NCBI RefSeq assembly: GCF_050971785.1
Contig: NZ_JBPCCU010000004.1
Span: forward strand, 663,218 to 727,217
Reading direction: 5' to 3'
DNA: 64,000 nucleotides
Origin: Actinomadura_E scrupuli
GTDB lineage: Bacteria > Actinomycetota > Actinomycetes > Streptosporangiales > Streptosporangiaceae
Shown: positions 1 through 8,198 of the stretch, one piece after another
Position numbering within the stretch: the stretch's first letter is position 1
Layout: each line of letters opens with the position of its first letter
Notes under the pieces: generated by a model
Database searches by the model: none
What the model saw: the letters and a program-made list of their open reading frames with translations, nothing else
What the model was told of the DNA's origin: nothing
Position numbers and translations under genes: made by a program

Positions 1-1319
1 ACTCCGGCGAGGTCTGCGGTCACCCGGAGGTGGAGATGGCCCTGGTCGAGCTCTACCGGATCACCGGGACCGAGCGTTACCTGGAGATGGCCAGGCGCTT
101 CGTCGAGCGGCGCGGAACGCCCGCGCTCGCCGACATCGAGTTCGGGCGCGCCTACTTCCAGGACGACATGCCCGTACGGGACGCGCGGGTGTTCCGGGGC
201 CATGCCGTACGGGCCATGTACCTGGCCTGCGGCGCGGTGGACGTGGCCGTCGAGACCGGGGACGAGGCGTTGCTGTCGGCGGTGCGGGCGCAGTGGGAGC
301 GGACCGTCGCGGGGCGCGTCTACCTGACCGGGGGCATGGGGTCCCGGCACGCGGGGGAGGCGATCGGCGACGACCACGAACTGCCCCCGGACCGGGCCTA
401 TTCCGAGACGTGCGCGGCCATCGGATCACTCATGCTGTCCCACCGGCTGCTGCTCGCCACCGGCGATCCTCGCTATGCCGACCTCGCCGAACGCACCCTC
501 TACAACGTCATCGCCACCTCGCCCGCCCTGGACGGGCGCTCGTTCTTCTACGCCAACCCCCTCCAGGTCCGGGTCCCCGGCCGGCTCTCCGACGGCGTCA
601 GCCTGCGAGCGGAATCCGCGCTCCGCGCCCCCTGGTTCTCCGTCTCCTGCTGCCCCAACAACCTCGCCCGCACCTTCGCCTCCCTTCCCGCCTACCTCGC
701 CACCGCCTCCTCGGCGGGCGTCCAGATCCATCACCTCACCCCCGCCGAGATCCGCCACGACGGCCTCGCGCTCCGGGTGGAGACCGGCTATCCCTGGTCG
801 GGCGAGGTCTGCGTCCAGATCCTCCACGCGCCGTCCGCGGCCCGTACGATCTCCGTCCGGCTTCCACCGTGGGCCTCGGAGGTGGACGTCATCGCCCCCG
901 GGGCGGCGGTACGGCGCGACCCCGCGCTCCTGCACGTGGAGAAGGCCTGGGAGCCGGGCGACCGGATCCGGGTCGGGCTTCCGCTGGAGCCCCGGTGGGT
1001 GTTTCCCGATCCCCGCATCGACGCCGTGCGCGGATGCGCCGCCATCGAGCGCGGGCCGATCGTCTACTGCGCGGAGACCGCCGAGGAGCAGCTCGTCGAG
1101 GTGGACACCGCCGCCCTTCCCGCCGAACACGACACCGACGGCCTGGTCGAACTGGAGGTCCCGGCGACCGCCGTACCGCCTCCGCCGACCGGCTGGCCCT
1201 ATGGCGAGCGGCAGGACCGGCCGGGCGAGAGCCTGACCGTGCGGCTCGTGCCGTACCACCGCTGGGGCAACCGGGGCCCCGTCACCATGCGCGTCTGGCT
1301 GCCCGCCCGGCACACCTGA
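1..1319 (+). CDS. GH127 beta-L-arabinofuranosidase-like protein, 5' truncated by window edge
   Basis: The reading frame is open from the first bases, so the N-terminus lies outside the window; about 438 C-terminal residues are present. It resembles glycoside hydrolase family 127 (old name DUF1680), which releases beta-L-arabinofuranose from plant-type glycans. Supporting motifs are the GGMGSRHAGEAIGDDHELP stretch, the YSETCAAIGSLML segment, which carries the conserved Glu/Cys region, and the SCCPNNLARTFASLP segment with the paired cysteines that bind metal and act catalytically in the family. The C-terminal third is the expected beta-sandwich with a VPYHRWGNRGPVTMRVW ending. No signal peptide can be judged. 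It ends about 100 bases before a small secreted protein on the same strand, with no evidence of co-transcription. Confidence 0.85.
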   Translation, partial: SGEVCGHPEVEMALVELYRITGTERYLEMARRFVERRGTPALADIEFGRAYFQDDMPVRDARVFRGHAVRAMYLACGAVDVAVETGDEALLSAVRAQWERTVAGRVYLTGGMGSRHAGEAIGDDHELPPDRAYSETCAAIGSLMLSHRLLLATGDPRYADLAERTLYNVIATSPALDGRSFFYANPLQVRVPGRLSDGVSLRAESALRAPWFSVSCCPNNLARTFASLPAYLATASSAGVQIHHLTPAEIRHDGLALRVETGYPWSGEVCVQILHAPSAARTISVRLPPWASEVDVIAPGAAVRRDPALLHVEKAWEPGDRIRVGLPLEPRWVFPDPRIDAVRGCAAIERGPIVYCAETAEEQLVEVDTAALPAEHDTDGLVELEVPATAVPPPPTGWPYGERQDRPGESLTVRLVPYHRWGNRGPVTMRVWLPARHT

Positions 1320-1415
1320 ACCCCGCGCCCATTTCTCCACCGAGTCTTTCGCCAACTATCGGAGCCTTTGCCGCATCAGAGAGGCGTACGAGATCAACTG
1401 CGGCTGAGGAGAGCG

Positions 1416-2267
1416 ATGAAGAGCTTCATGTCGGCTGCGACGGTTGTACTGGTGACGGGGGTGGCGCTGGCCGGCCTGGTCGCCCCCGCCGATGCCGCGG
1501 GCAAACCGACCCTGGTACGTGTCCGCAACTACACGCACGTCGAGACCGCCGGGCCCGTCAAGACCATCACGGCCAAGTGCCGGCCGGGCTATCGCGTGAT
1601 CAGTGGTTCCGCGCTGACCTGGGACGCATGGGGCCACGCCTACATCACCCGGGCGCAGCCGTACCACTCCAAGAGCGGCGACGGGTACACCGTCACGGCC
1701 CGGGTGAAGGGATTCTCGGGCAAGTGGTCGGTCGGCGCGGACGCGATCTGCGCCAAGGGGCTGTCGGGGGTCGGGATCGCCACCGCCACCAAGAGCTCCG
1801 TCACGTCCGCCGGAACCGCGACCGCGGCCTGCGCCGCCGGGACGCGGGTGCTCGGCTTCGGCGGCCGGATCAGCGGATACGACGGAGCCCAGCTGGACGG
1901 CCTGGCCGAGAGCCATCACGGCACCGCCGGATACGCCACGGGGACGAATGTCCACCTGCGCTCCCTCGGCTCCTACCAGGTGACCGCCTATGCCGTCTGC
2001 GCCAAGGCCCCGAAGGGCTGGAAGGTCATCAACGAGACCACGGCGTACGACACGTGGGGCGACAACGGCGTCCCGGTCTTCTGCCCGGCGGGCACCCGGC
2101 TCTTCGGGGCCGGTGGCGCCGTCCTGGGCGGCCATGGCCGTATCCGCTTCGACTTCTATTCCTTCGACGATCTCAAGGGCATGAACGCCCTGGGGTACCC
2201 GGACCCGGTCGACTACGACTACAGCTACACGTGGGCGAGTAAGAGCACCGCGGTCTGCGCCGACTGA
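1416..2267 (+). CDS. Secreted protein with three Cys-Gly repeats, function unknown
   Basis: This encodes 283 aa. The ATG at 1416 was chosen because GAGGAGAG lies just upstream and it gives a clean signal peptide: MKSFMSAATVVLVTGVALAG followed by a VAPADAA cleavage region. A longer in-frame start exists at 1368 but would bury the signal peptide. The mature protein has three spaced repeats around a Cys-x-x-Gly-x-Arg core (KCRPGYRVISG, ACAAGTRVLGFGG, FCPAGTRLFGAGG), each followed by Gly- and aromatic-rich beta-like sequence, and several further cysteines suggest disulfides. I do not recognise a named family. An extracellular location is well supported, but the role is not. A strong hairpin terminator follows. 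Confidence 0.75.
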   Translation: MKSFMSAATVVLVTGVALAGLVAPADAAGKPTLVRVRNYTHVETAGPVKTITAKCRPGYRVISGSALTWDAWGHAYITRAQPYHSKSGDGYTVTARVKGFSGKWSVGADAICAKGLSGVGIATATKSSVTSAGTATAACAAGTRVLGFGGRISGYDGAQLDGLAESHHGTAGYATGTNVHLRSLGSYQVTAYAVCAKAPKGWKVINETTAYDTWGDNGVPVFCPAGTRLFGAGGAVLGGHGRIRFDFYSFDDLKGMNALGYPDPVDYDYSYTWASKSTAVCAD

Positions 2268-2289
2268 CGTCACCGTGAGATGACCCAGG

Positions 2290-2325
2290 GGTTCTCTCAC
2301 CGCGTCAGGTCGCGGTGAGAGAACC
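2290..2325 (+). terminator. Perfect 15-bp hairpin after the secreted-protein gene
   Basis: GGTTCTCTCACCGCG at 2290-2304 pairs without mismatch with CGCGGTGAGAGAACC at 2311-2325 around a 6-base loop, 22 bases after the stop codon. There is no U-tract, which is common for actinomycete terminators. Confidence 0.75.
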
Positions 2326-2531
2326 GGCCCTGGTGATCGACCGCCCTGGGGGTACCGCCCTGCCCCACCCACACTGGGCCTCCCATCAACTCGTCCTGGT
2401 CTCCTGGCCGGACCTGTACGTCCTCCGTCGGTTGCTGTTACCGTTCGCATTGTCTTGACTACACAAAGTGCCCGCGGGCCGGTGGGCGGCGGCACCGGTC
2501 GGCTTCCCCCCGGCGACGCGGAGGTCCTGCC

Positions 2532-4790
2532 ATGGAACGAATGACCCTCCTGGCCGTGAACGAGCGGCCCGACGCGGATTCGGCGATCGCCGAACAGCTG
2601 CGCCGCCTGTGCACCGCGATGGATGCGCATGGGCTGCAGGTCCGCTGGACGCACCGGAGCGCTGACGCGCTGGCGGTGATCCGCTCCGACGCGATGCTGA
2701 CGGCGGTGCTGGCCGATTGGGGCGCTCCCGGCGCCGAGGAGATCATGGGCGCGGTGACCAAACGGTTCCACCGCCTGCCGGTCTTCCTGCTGACCGCCGA
2801 GCATGAGCCACGCGACGTTCCGCTGTGGGTGTACGAGGTGATCCAGGGCTACGTCTTCCCGCTGGAGGACACCCCCGACTTCATCGCCGGGCGCATCGCG
2901 CACGCGGCCGCGCAGTACGCCGAGCGGATCCTCCCGCCGTTCTTCGCGGCACTGCGGCGTCTGGAGGACAGCCACCGGTACTCATGGCACACCCCCGCCC
3001 ACGCCGGTGGCGTGGCGTTCCTGAAGTCGCCGGTGGGCCGCGCCTTCTTCGACTACTACGGCGAGCGGCTGCTCCGCACCGACCTGTCCATCTCGGTTCC
3101 CGAGCTGGGCTCGCCACTGGAGCACACCGGCCCGATCGGCGACGCCGAAGGCAACGCCGCCCGCATCTTCGGGGCCGAGCGGACCTTCTTCGTGGTCAAC
3201 GGCAACTCGACCGCCAACCGCATCGTCGGCCACCACGCGGTCGCCCGCGACGAGCTGGCGCTGGTCGATCGCAACTGCCACAAGTCCATCCAGCACGCCC
3301 TCGTCATCAGCGGCGCTCGCCCGGTCTACCTCGTGCCCGAACGCAACGGGCTCGGGCTGGCCGGGCCGATCCCGGCCGGGTCGCTGTCGGGCCGAGCCGT
3401 ACGCGACCGGCTGGCGGGCCATCGGTTCACCACCGGCGCGGCCTCGCCCGAGCCCACGTACGCCGTGATCACCAACTCGACCTACGACGGCCTGTGCTAC
3501 GACGCGGTGCGGGTCGCGGAGCTGCTGGGCGCCTCGGTCCCGAGAGTGCACTTCGACGAGGCGTGGTTCGCCTACGGCCGGTTCAACCCGCTGTACGCGC
3601 GCCGGTACGGCATGGCCGTCGACGAACGGGCCCTGCCCGGCCCGGCACGCCCGACGGTGTTCGCCACGCAGTCCACGCACAAGCTGCTCGCGGCGCTGTC
3701 GCAGTCCTCGATGCTGCACGTACGCCAGTCGCCGCGGGCGCCGGTGGACCACGACCGGCTCAACGAGACGTTCCTGATGCACGCCAGCACCTCCCCGCTC
3801 TACCCGATGATCGCCTCACTGGACGTGGCCGCGGCGATGATGGACGGGCCGTCCGGGCCGTTCCTGACCGGAGAGGCGATCGTCGAGGCGGTCCGCTTCC
3901 GGCAGGCGCTGGTGCGGCTGGCCGGCTCCATCCGGGCGGAGGGCACCCGCCCGGACTGGTTCTTCGGCGTCTGGCAGCCCCCGCACGTGACCGATCCGCG
4001 CACCGGTGCCACGGTGCCGTTCGAGGACGCCGGCCTGGACCTGCTGGCCACCGAGCCCCGCTGCTGGACGCTGGAGCCCGGCGCCGCCTGGCACGGGTTC
4101 GACGGCCTGGACGACGACCACTGCATGCTGGACCCGATCAAGGTGACGATCACCTGTCCGGGCGCCGGCGCCGGCAGCGGGACCGCGGAGTGGGGGATAC
4201 CCGCCCGGATCGTGGCCGCCTACCTGGAGCGACGGGGGATCGTGGTGGAGAAGACCGGCGATCACACCCTGCTGGTGCTGTTCTCGATCGGCATCACCAA
4301 GGGGAAATGGGGCACCCTGATCGACGCGCTCATCGACTTCAAGAACGCCTACGACGGCGACCTGCCCCTGGCGGAGGTCCTGCCGGGGTTCGGCCCCGCC
4401 GGGGTGACGCTGCGCGCGCTCTGTACGCAGGTGCACGGCAGGCTTCGCGACTCCGCACTCGGTGTTCTGCTCGACCAGGTCTTCACCGACCTGCCCGAAC
4501 CCGTGCTGACCCCGGCGGACTGCTACCAGGCCCTGATCCGTTCGAACACCGAGCGGGTGCCGCTGAGCGAACTGGCGGGCCGGACCGCCGCCGGGACCGT
4601 CGTCGTCACCCCGCCCGGCATCCCGATGCTGATGCCCGGTGAGTCCACCGGCCCCGACGACGGGCCGCTCATGGGCTACCTGCGTGCCCTGGAGGACTTC
4701 GACCGCGCCTTCCCCTACCTGGCCACCGACATCCATGGGGCGCACCGCGACCACACCGGCCGCTACTGGATCGAATGCGTCACCACGTAG
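2532..4790 (+). CDS. Orn/Lys/Arg decarboxylase, PLP fold-type I, with N-terminal wing domain
   Basis: This 752-aa protein matches the usual length of the large basic amino-acid decarboxylases. Domains in order: a receiver-like 'wing' domain (about 1-130), the PLP-dependent aminotransferase-like core (about 145-590), and the C-terminal OKR decarboxylase domain. The PLP lysine is K384 in ATQSTHKLLAALSQ, and the cofactor-binding aspartate lies in HFDEAWFAYG near residue 342. Family members decarboxylate arginine, lysine or ornithine to a polyamine precursor; the substrate cannot be read from the sequence. The ATG at 2532 follows GCGGAGG with good spacing. It stands alone, preceded by a terminator and about 200 bases of leader. 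Confidence 0.9.
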   Translation: MERMTLLAVNERPDADSAIAEQLRRLCTAMDAHGLQVRWTHRSADALAVIRSDAMLTAVLADWGAPGAEEIMGAVTKRFHRLPVFLLTAEHEPRDVPLWVYEVIQGYVFPLEDTPDFIAGRIAHAAAQYAERILPPFFAALRRLEDSHRYSWHTPAHAGGVAFLKSPVGRAFFDYYGERLLRTDLSISVPELGSPLEHTGPIGDAEGNAARIFGAERTFFVVNGNSTANRIVGHHAVARDELALVDRNCHKSIQHALVISGARPVYLVPERNGLGLAGPIPAGSLSGRAVRDRLAGHRFTTGAASPEPTYAVITNSTYDGLCYDAVRVAELLGASVPRVHFDEAWFAYGRFNPLYARRYGMAVDERALPGPARPTVFATQSTHKLLAALSQSSMLHVRQSPRAPVDHDRLNETFLMHASTSPLYPMIASLDVAAAMMDGPSGPFLTGEAIVEAVRFRQALVRLAGSIRAEGTRPDWFFGVWQPPHVTDPRTGATVPFEDAGLDLLATEPRCWTLEPGAAWHGFDGLDDDHCMLDPIKVTITCPGAGAGSGTAEWGIPARIVAAYLERRGIVVEKTGDHTLLVLFSIGITKGKWGTLIDALIDFKNAYDGDLPLAEVLPGFGPAGVTLRALCTQVHGRLRDSALGVLLDQVFTDLPEPVLTPADCYQALIRSNTERVPLSELAGRTAAGTVVVTPPGIPMLMPGESTGPDDGPLMGYLRALEDFDRAFPYLATDIHGAHRDHTGRYWIECVTT

Positions 4791-4828
4791 CGGCCTCTGG
4801 CCCGGGCCTTCGCCGTCCGTGCGCCCGA

Positions 4829-4869
4829 CGTGCCGGCGCGATCACGCCCCTGCGGCGCTCTCCGGCACG
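4829..4869 (+). terminator. Possible hairpin terminator after the decarboxylase
   Basis: CGTGCCGGCGC (4829-4839) can pair with the GCGC and CCGGCACG segments ending at 4869, with an internal loop. It lies about 40 bases after the stop codon and before the large five-gene cassette. Assigned by position and symmetry only. Confidence 0.35.
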
Positions 4870-5045
4870 CGTGGAGTAGGCCGTGCCGGAGCCGTCCGGT
4901 TGTGGACAGCCGAGTTCCGGGCGCGCGTGTCTCTGCCCGGCAAAATGGCGAAAGTGAGTCGAAGGCTGCGATATGCACCGTGCCAGGGTGATGCGCAGCC
5001 GGACCATGGACTCTCCGGTCGCCGCCGTCCCCGGGCACGGGCGGC

Positions 5046-8000
5046 ATGATGTCGCGCTTCCTCGTCCCCTCGCTGGTCTGGTACGGCCTCGACCCCGAGC
5101 TGGCCGGCCCGGCTCTGGCCACGGGCGTTCCCGCTCTCGATCGGTGGGGCGGGCAGCTCCGGGACGCCGACGCCGTCCGGGCGGCACTGCTCACCGTGGA
5201 CCCGGCCGTCCTGGTGCTGAACCTCGCCGGCTACCAGGTGCGCAGCGTGGTCACGGGGCTGCCCGCGGGTGCCGTGCAGACGCCGGTCGCCGATCTCGTG
5301 TCCGTGGACCTGGACACGATGCAGGTCCAGCGGGGTACCTCCCTCGACTGGATCGACCCCGACCCGGCACGGGCCGACGCCGTGTTCGCCCTGTGGGTGG
5401 AGCCGCGTCACCCCGCGCAGCGCCCCTCCGCCGACGGGGTCACCCTGGACCTGTCGACACTGCAGACCCCGCTCGACGGGCAGGGCATCGACCTGCTGTT
5501 CTGGGACGACGGCACGGGATGGCTGGTGTTCTCGTGGACGGCCGGCGCGGCCGGCTGGGCGGAGGAGCTCGCGTCGAGGGCGGACCGGTTCGTCGCCGTC
5601 GTCCGAGCGCTGCTGGCCGAGCTCTACGCCTCCGCCGCCGCAGCGGCCGCGGAGAGTGGTGCCACAGTGGCCGTGGCCGGCCTGCTGTCGATCCATGACC
5701 CGGCCACGTGGACCATGGCAGGCGAGCTTCGGCTGCCGCCCGCCGTCGCCCGGTTCGGGGAGTACGTACGCGCTCTGGCACTGGCCGACGAGGAGAGCCT
5801 GGCGGCCTTCCTCGCCGAGGAGCTGCCGGTGCCGGACGACGGCCGGCCGGTGGTGCTCGGCGGGGTGCGGCCGCCGTCGGCGAGCGAGCGGTTCGCCACC
5901 GACGACGGGGCGGCGCAGGCGCTCTCCGACTGCGCCGACGAGATCGCGGCCAGGGCACTCGAGGCGGTTCCACCCGACCTGGCCCTCGCGGCGAACGCCT
6001 TCACCGACGTCGGGAACCTCTCCTTGACCCGCCTGCTGATGCGCTGGCAGGAGCGCGGTGTCCTCGACGTGCTGAGCCTGATCGCACCCGGCGAGGACCT
6101 GTACGGCGGCTACGACCTGCAGGTCGACGATGCCGACGCCGGGGCGGCCGGCGGCGGGGCCGTGCCGGTGTACGGCGGCCTGGCCCGCAGCGCCCAGGCC
6201 GGCGACCCCCTCCCTCCGGAGGGCGGACGGGGCTACGTCGCGCAACTGCGAGCCGACCTGGCCGCGCTGGGATTCGGCCCGGCCTTCTCGTACGCCGCGA
6301 ACGAGGGCACGGCGCAGAGGTTCCCGATCGAGGTGGAGCTCGCGGTGCGTGAGTTCCAGATCGCCGCGACCCTGCCGAACGTCGCCGCCGACGTCCTGCA
6401 GGGCCAGCCGGTGTTCTACGCGGACCACCTGGCCCAGGTGCCCAACGAGTGGCCGTACACGGGGAGCATCTCCGGTGTCGTCAACGCCGAGACCCGTGCG
6501 CTGATCAGGACCTGGCTGGACCGCAGGCTGCGCTGCCCGGTCGTCATCGAGGCCCGCCGCAAGGACGCCACCGGTGCCTACACCCTCCCCTTCGATGCCC
6601 CGGACAGCGACAACCTGTGGCGGGGCGAGCAGGTGGCCGACGCGGGCCCGCGGATGTACGTACGGGATCTCAGCGGGCAGTACCCGCTGGAGCCGGACAG
6701 CGTCCGAGCCGGCCGCGACCTGAACGCGTTCGTGCTCGGAGCCTGGACCAGCTCGAGTTTCGGGACCGGACCGTGGGCTAAACCACCCACGCACGTGTGG
6801 AACGAGCGCGAGATCCTGCCCGAATCACTGCTCGGTGCGCCGTTCGCGCGCCTCACGGCCGCGCAACGTTCCACCTTCCGGCCCGTGCGAGCGGTCGCCG
6901 AGGTGGAGTGTCTCGGCTTCTTCGACTCGTTCAACGCCTACGACCGGGGCGTGATGTCGCTCGGACCGTGCCACTGGACGATCGCCCTGGTCAGGAACCA
7001 GCGGCTGGACGAGCTCGCGGAGCTGCCGGCCTACTTCGCCTACCTGTACGGGCTGGGCGGCCCGGAGACCCAGGCCGCCGTGGACGTGTTCGGCCGGTAC
7101 GGCTGCGGCATCGACCGGGAGTGGCCGGGCGGCACCTCACGCGAGGACGCCGGCACCTGCTGGGACCCGACCGGGCGGAAATACGTCGCGCGGGTCACCC
7201 TCGACCGGGAGAACGACCCGCCGCTGGTGCTGGAAGGCGCACAGGCCACGCGCGCCGAGTGGTTCCGGCAGTGGCACTGGTGCTACCGGTTCGCGATGGC
7301 GTCCCGGACCAACGCGGTCTACCGGCGCCGGATGTGGGACTACGCCCGGTTCCGGCTGCGTGACCTGCTGGCCACGCCGTGGGTGCCGGAGATGCTGACG
7401 ATGGACCCGCAGGTCGGCGCACCGAGGAGGGCCACGGTCGGCGACCTCTTCACCTCCGAGCGGGCCGCGGCCCTGCTGCTGCGCTGGCACGTGAACGCTC
7501 CCGGGCAGCTGCTGCCCATCGACGCCGATTCCCGGCTCACCCTCGCCTTCGCTGACGCCGGAGCGGCCGGCTGGGGAGACCCGGTGGGGTGGGACGACAC
7601 CGAGGAGGCCGCGCTGACCGAGGCGTTGTACCAACGGCGCCCCACCGATCCGGCGAACTGGCTGCGCCAATCCCTCGACCACGCCTACCACTGGACCACG
7701 ACGACCGCCTGGACGGTGCCCGCCAGGGGCGGCGGGACGACCACCACGACCTGGGACGTGGCGCGACGTCTCAACGGGTGGACGCTCGACCCCGGCCTGG
7801 TCTCGGGCGCACCCTCCCCGGCCGGCCTGGTGAACACCCGGACCGGCGTCGACACCGCGGCGGTGATCCCCTTCACCGTCGACGCCAAGGACGTCGTCGG
7901 CGCTCCCCGTACCCCCACCGCGGCGTCCAGCGACCAGAACGTGGTGCGCGGCGCCGACCTGCGGATCACCCCCGATGGCGGCGGGTGGCGGCTGACCGCG

Positions 8001-8198
8001 ACCCCGGTCGCCCGCGCGGTGGGCGCGACGCGGATCTCGGTCACCGCCGACAACGGCGCACACACCGCCACCACCGAGTTCACTCTGCGGGTGGGACCGG
8101 CGCCGGCGCAGCCCGACCCGGCCCCTGCCGGCACCGCCACCGAAGGGCTGAGCCGGCGCCGGCACAGCCTGCTGCTCGACTACGAGGACCTGCCATGA
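5046..8198 (+). CDS. Cassette gene A: large protein with peptidoglycan-binding-like domain and lysozyme-like motif
   Basis: This 1050-aa protein is the first of five coupled genes. About residues 1-330 are Asp/Val/Ala-rich, beta-like sequence that I do not recognise. Residues about 396-458 look like a peptidoglycan-binding type 1 domain (LRADLAALGFG, then AVREFQIAATLP). Residues about 617-650 contain VAEVECLGFFDSFNAYDRGV followed by MSLGPCHWTIAL, a glutamate followed by a Gly/Ser-rich turn that recalls the active site of muramidases and lytic transglycosylases. A C-terminal beta-sandwich-like domain follows (about 935-1030). No signal peptide or membrane helix is seen. Start choice is weak (ATG at 5046 or 5049, poor ribosome site). 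Its stop overlaps the next start as ATGA. A cell-wall-active role is inferred only from these motifs. Confidence 0.75.
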   Translation: MMSRFLVPSLVWYGLDPELAGPALATGVPALDRWGGQLRDADAVRAALLTVDPAVLVLNLAGYQVRSVVTGLPAGAVQTPVADLVSVDLDTMQVQRGTSLDWIDPDPARADAVFALWVEPRHPAQRPSADGVTLDLSTLQTPLDGQGIDLLFWDDGTGWLVFSWTAGAAGWAEELASRADRFVAVVRALLAELYASAAAAAAESGATVAVAGLLSIHDPATWTMAGELRLPPAVARFGEYVRALALADEESLAAFLAEELPVPDDGRPVVLGGVRPPSASERFATDDGAAQALSDCADEIAARALEAVPPDLALAANAFTDVGNLSLTRLLMRWQERGVLDVLSLIAPGEDLYGGYDLQVDDADAGAAGGGAVPVYGGLARSAQAGDPLPPEGGRGYVAQLRADLAALGFGPAFSYAANEGTAQRFPIEVELAVREFQIAATLPNVAADVLQGQPVFYADHLAQVPNEWPYTGSISGVVNAETRALIRTWLDRRLRCPVVIEARRKDATGAYTLPFDAPDSDNLWRGEQVADAGPRMYVRDLSGQYPLEPDSVRAGRDLNAFVLGAWTSSSFGTGPWAKPPTHVWNEREILPESLLGAPFARLTAAQRSTFRPVRAVAEVECLGFFDSFNAYDRGVMSLGPCHWTIALVRNQRLDELAELPAYFAYLYGLGGPETQAAVDVFGRYGCGIDREWPGGTSREDAGTCWDPTGRKYVARVTLDRENDPPLVLEGAQATRAEWFRQWHWCYRFAMASRTNAVYRRRMWDYARFRLRDLLATPWVPEMLTMDPQVGAPRRATVGDLFTSERAAALLLRWHVNAPGQLLPIDADSRLTLAFADAGAAGWGDPVGWDDTEEAALTEALYQRRPTDPANWLRQSLDHAYHWTTTTAWTVPARGGGTTTTTWDVARRLNGWTLDPGLVSGAPSPAGLVNTRTGVDTAAVIPFTVDAKDVVGAPRTPTAASSDQNVVRGADLRITPDGGGWRLTATPVARAVGATRISVTADNGAHTATTEFTLRVGPAPAQPDPAPAGTATEGLSRRRHSLLLDYEDLP

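Noticed and set aside
1356..2975. Long minus-strand open frame (539 codons) across the secreted-protein and decarboxylase genes
   Set aside because: Antisense shadow caused by high GC; composition is Arg/Gly/Ala-rich without family motifs, and the plus-strand genes have clear motifs and ribosome sites.
4842..6794. Minus-strand open frame of 650 codons over cassette gene A
   Set aside because: Antisense artefact: no recognisable motif, and it crosses a gene with a coupled downstream partner.
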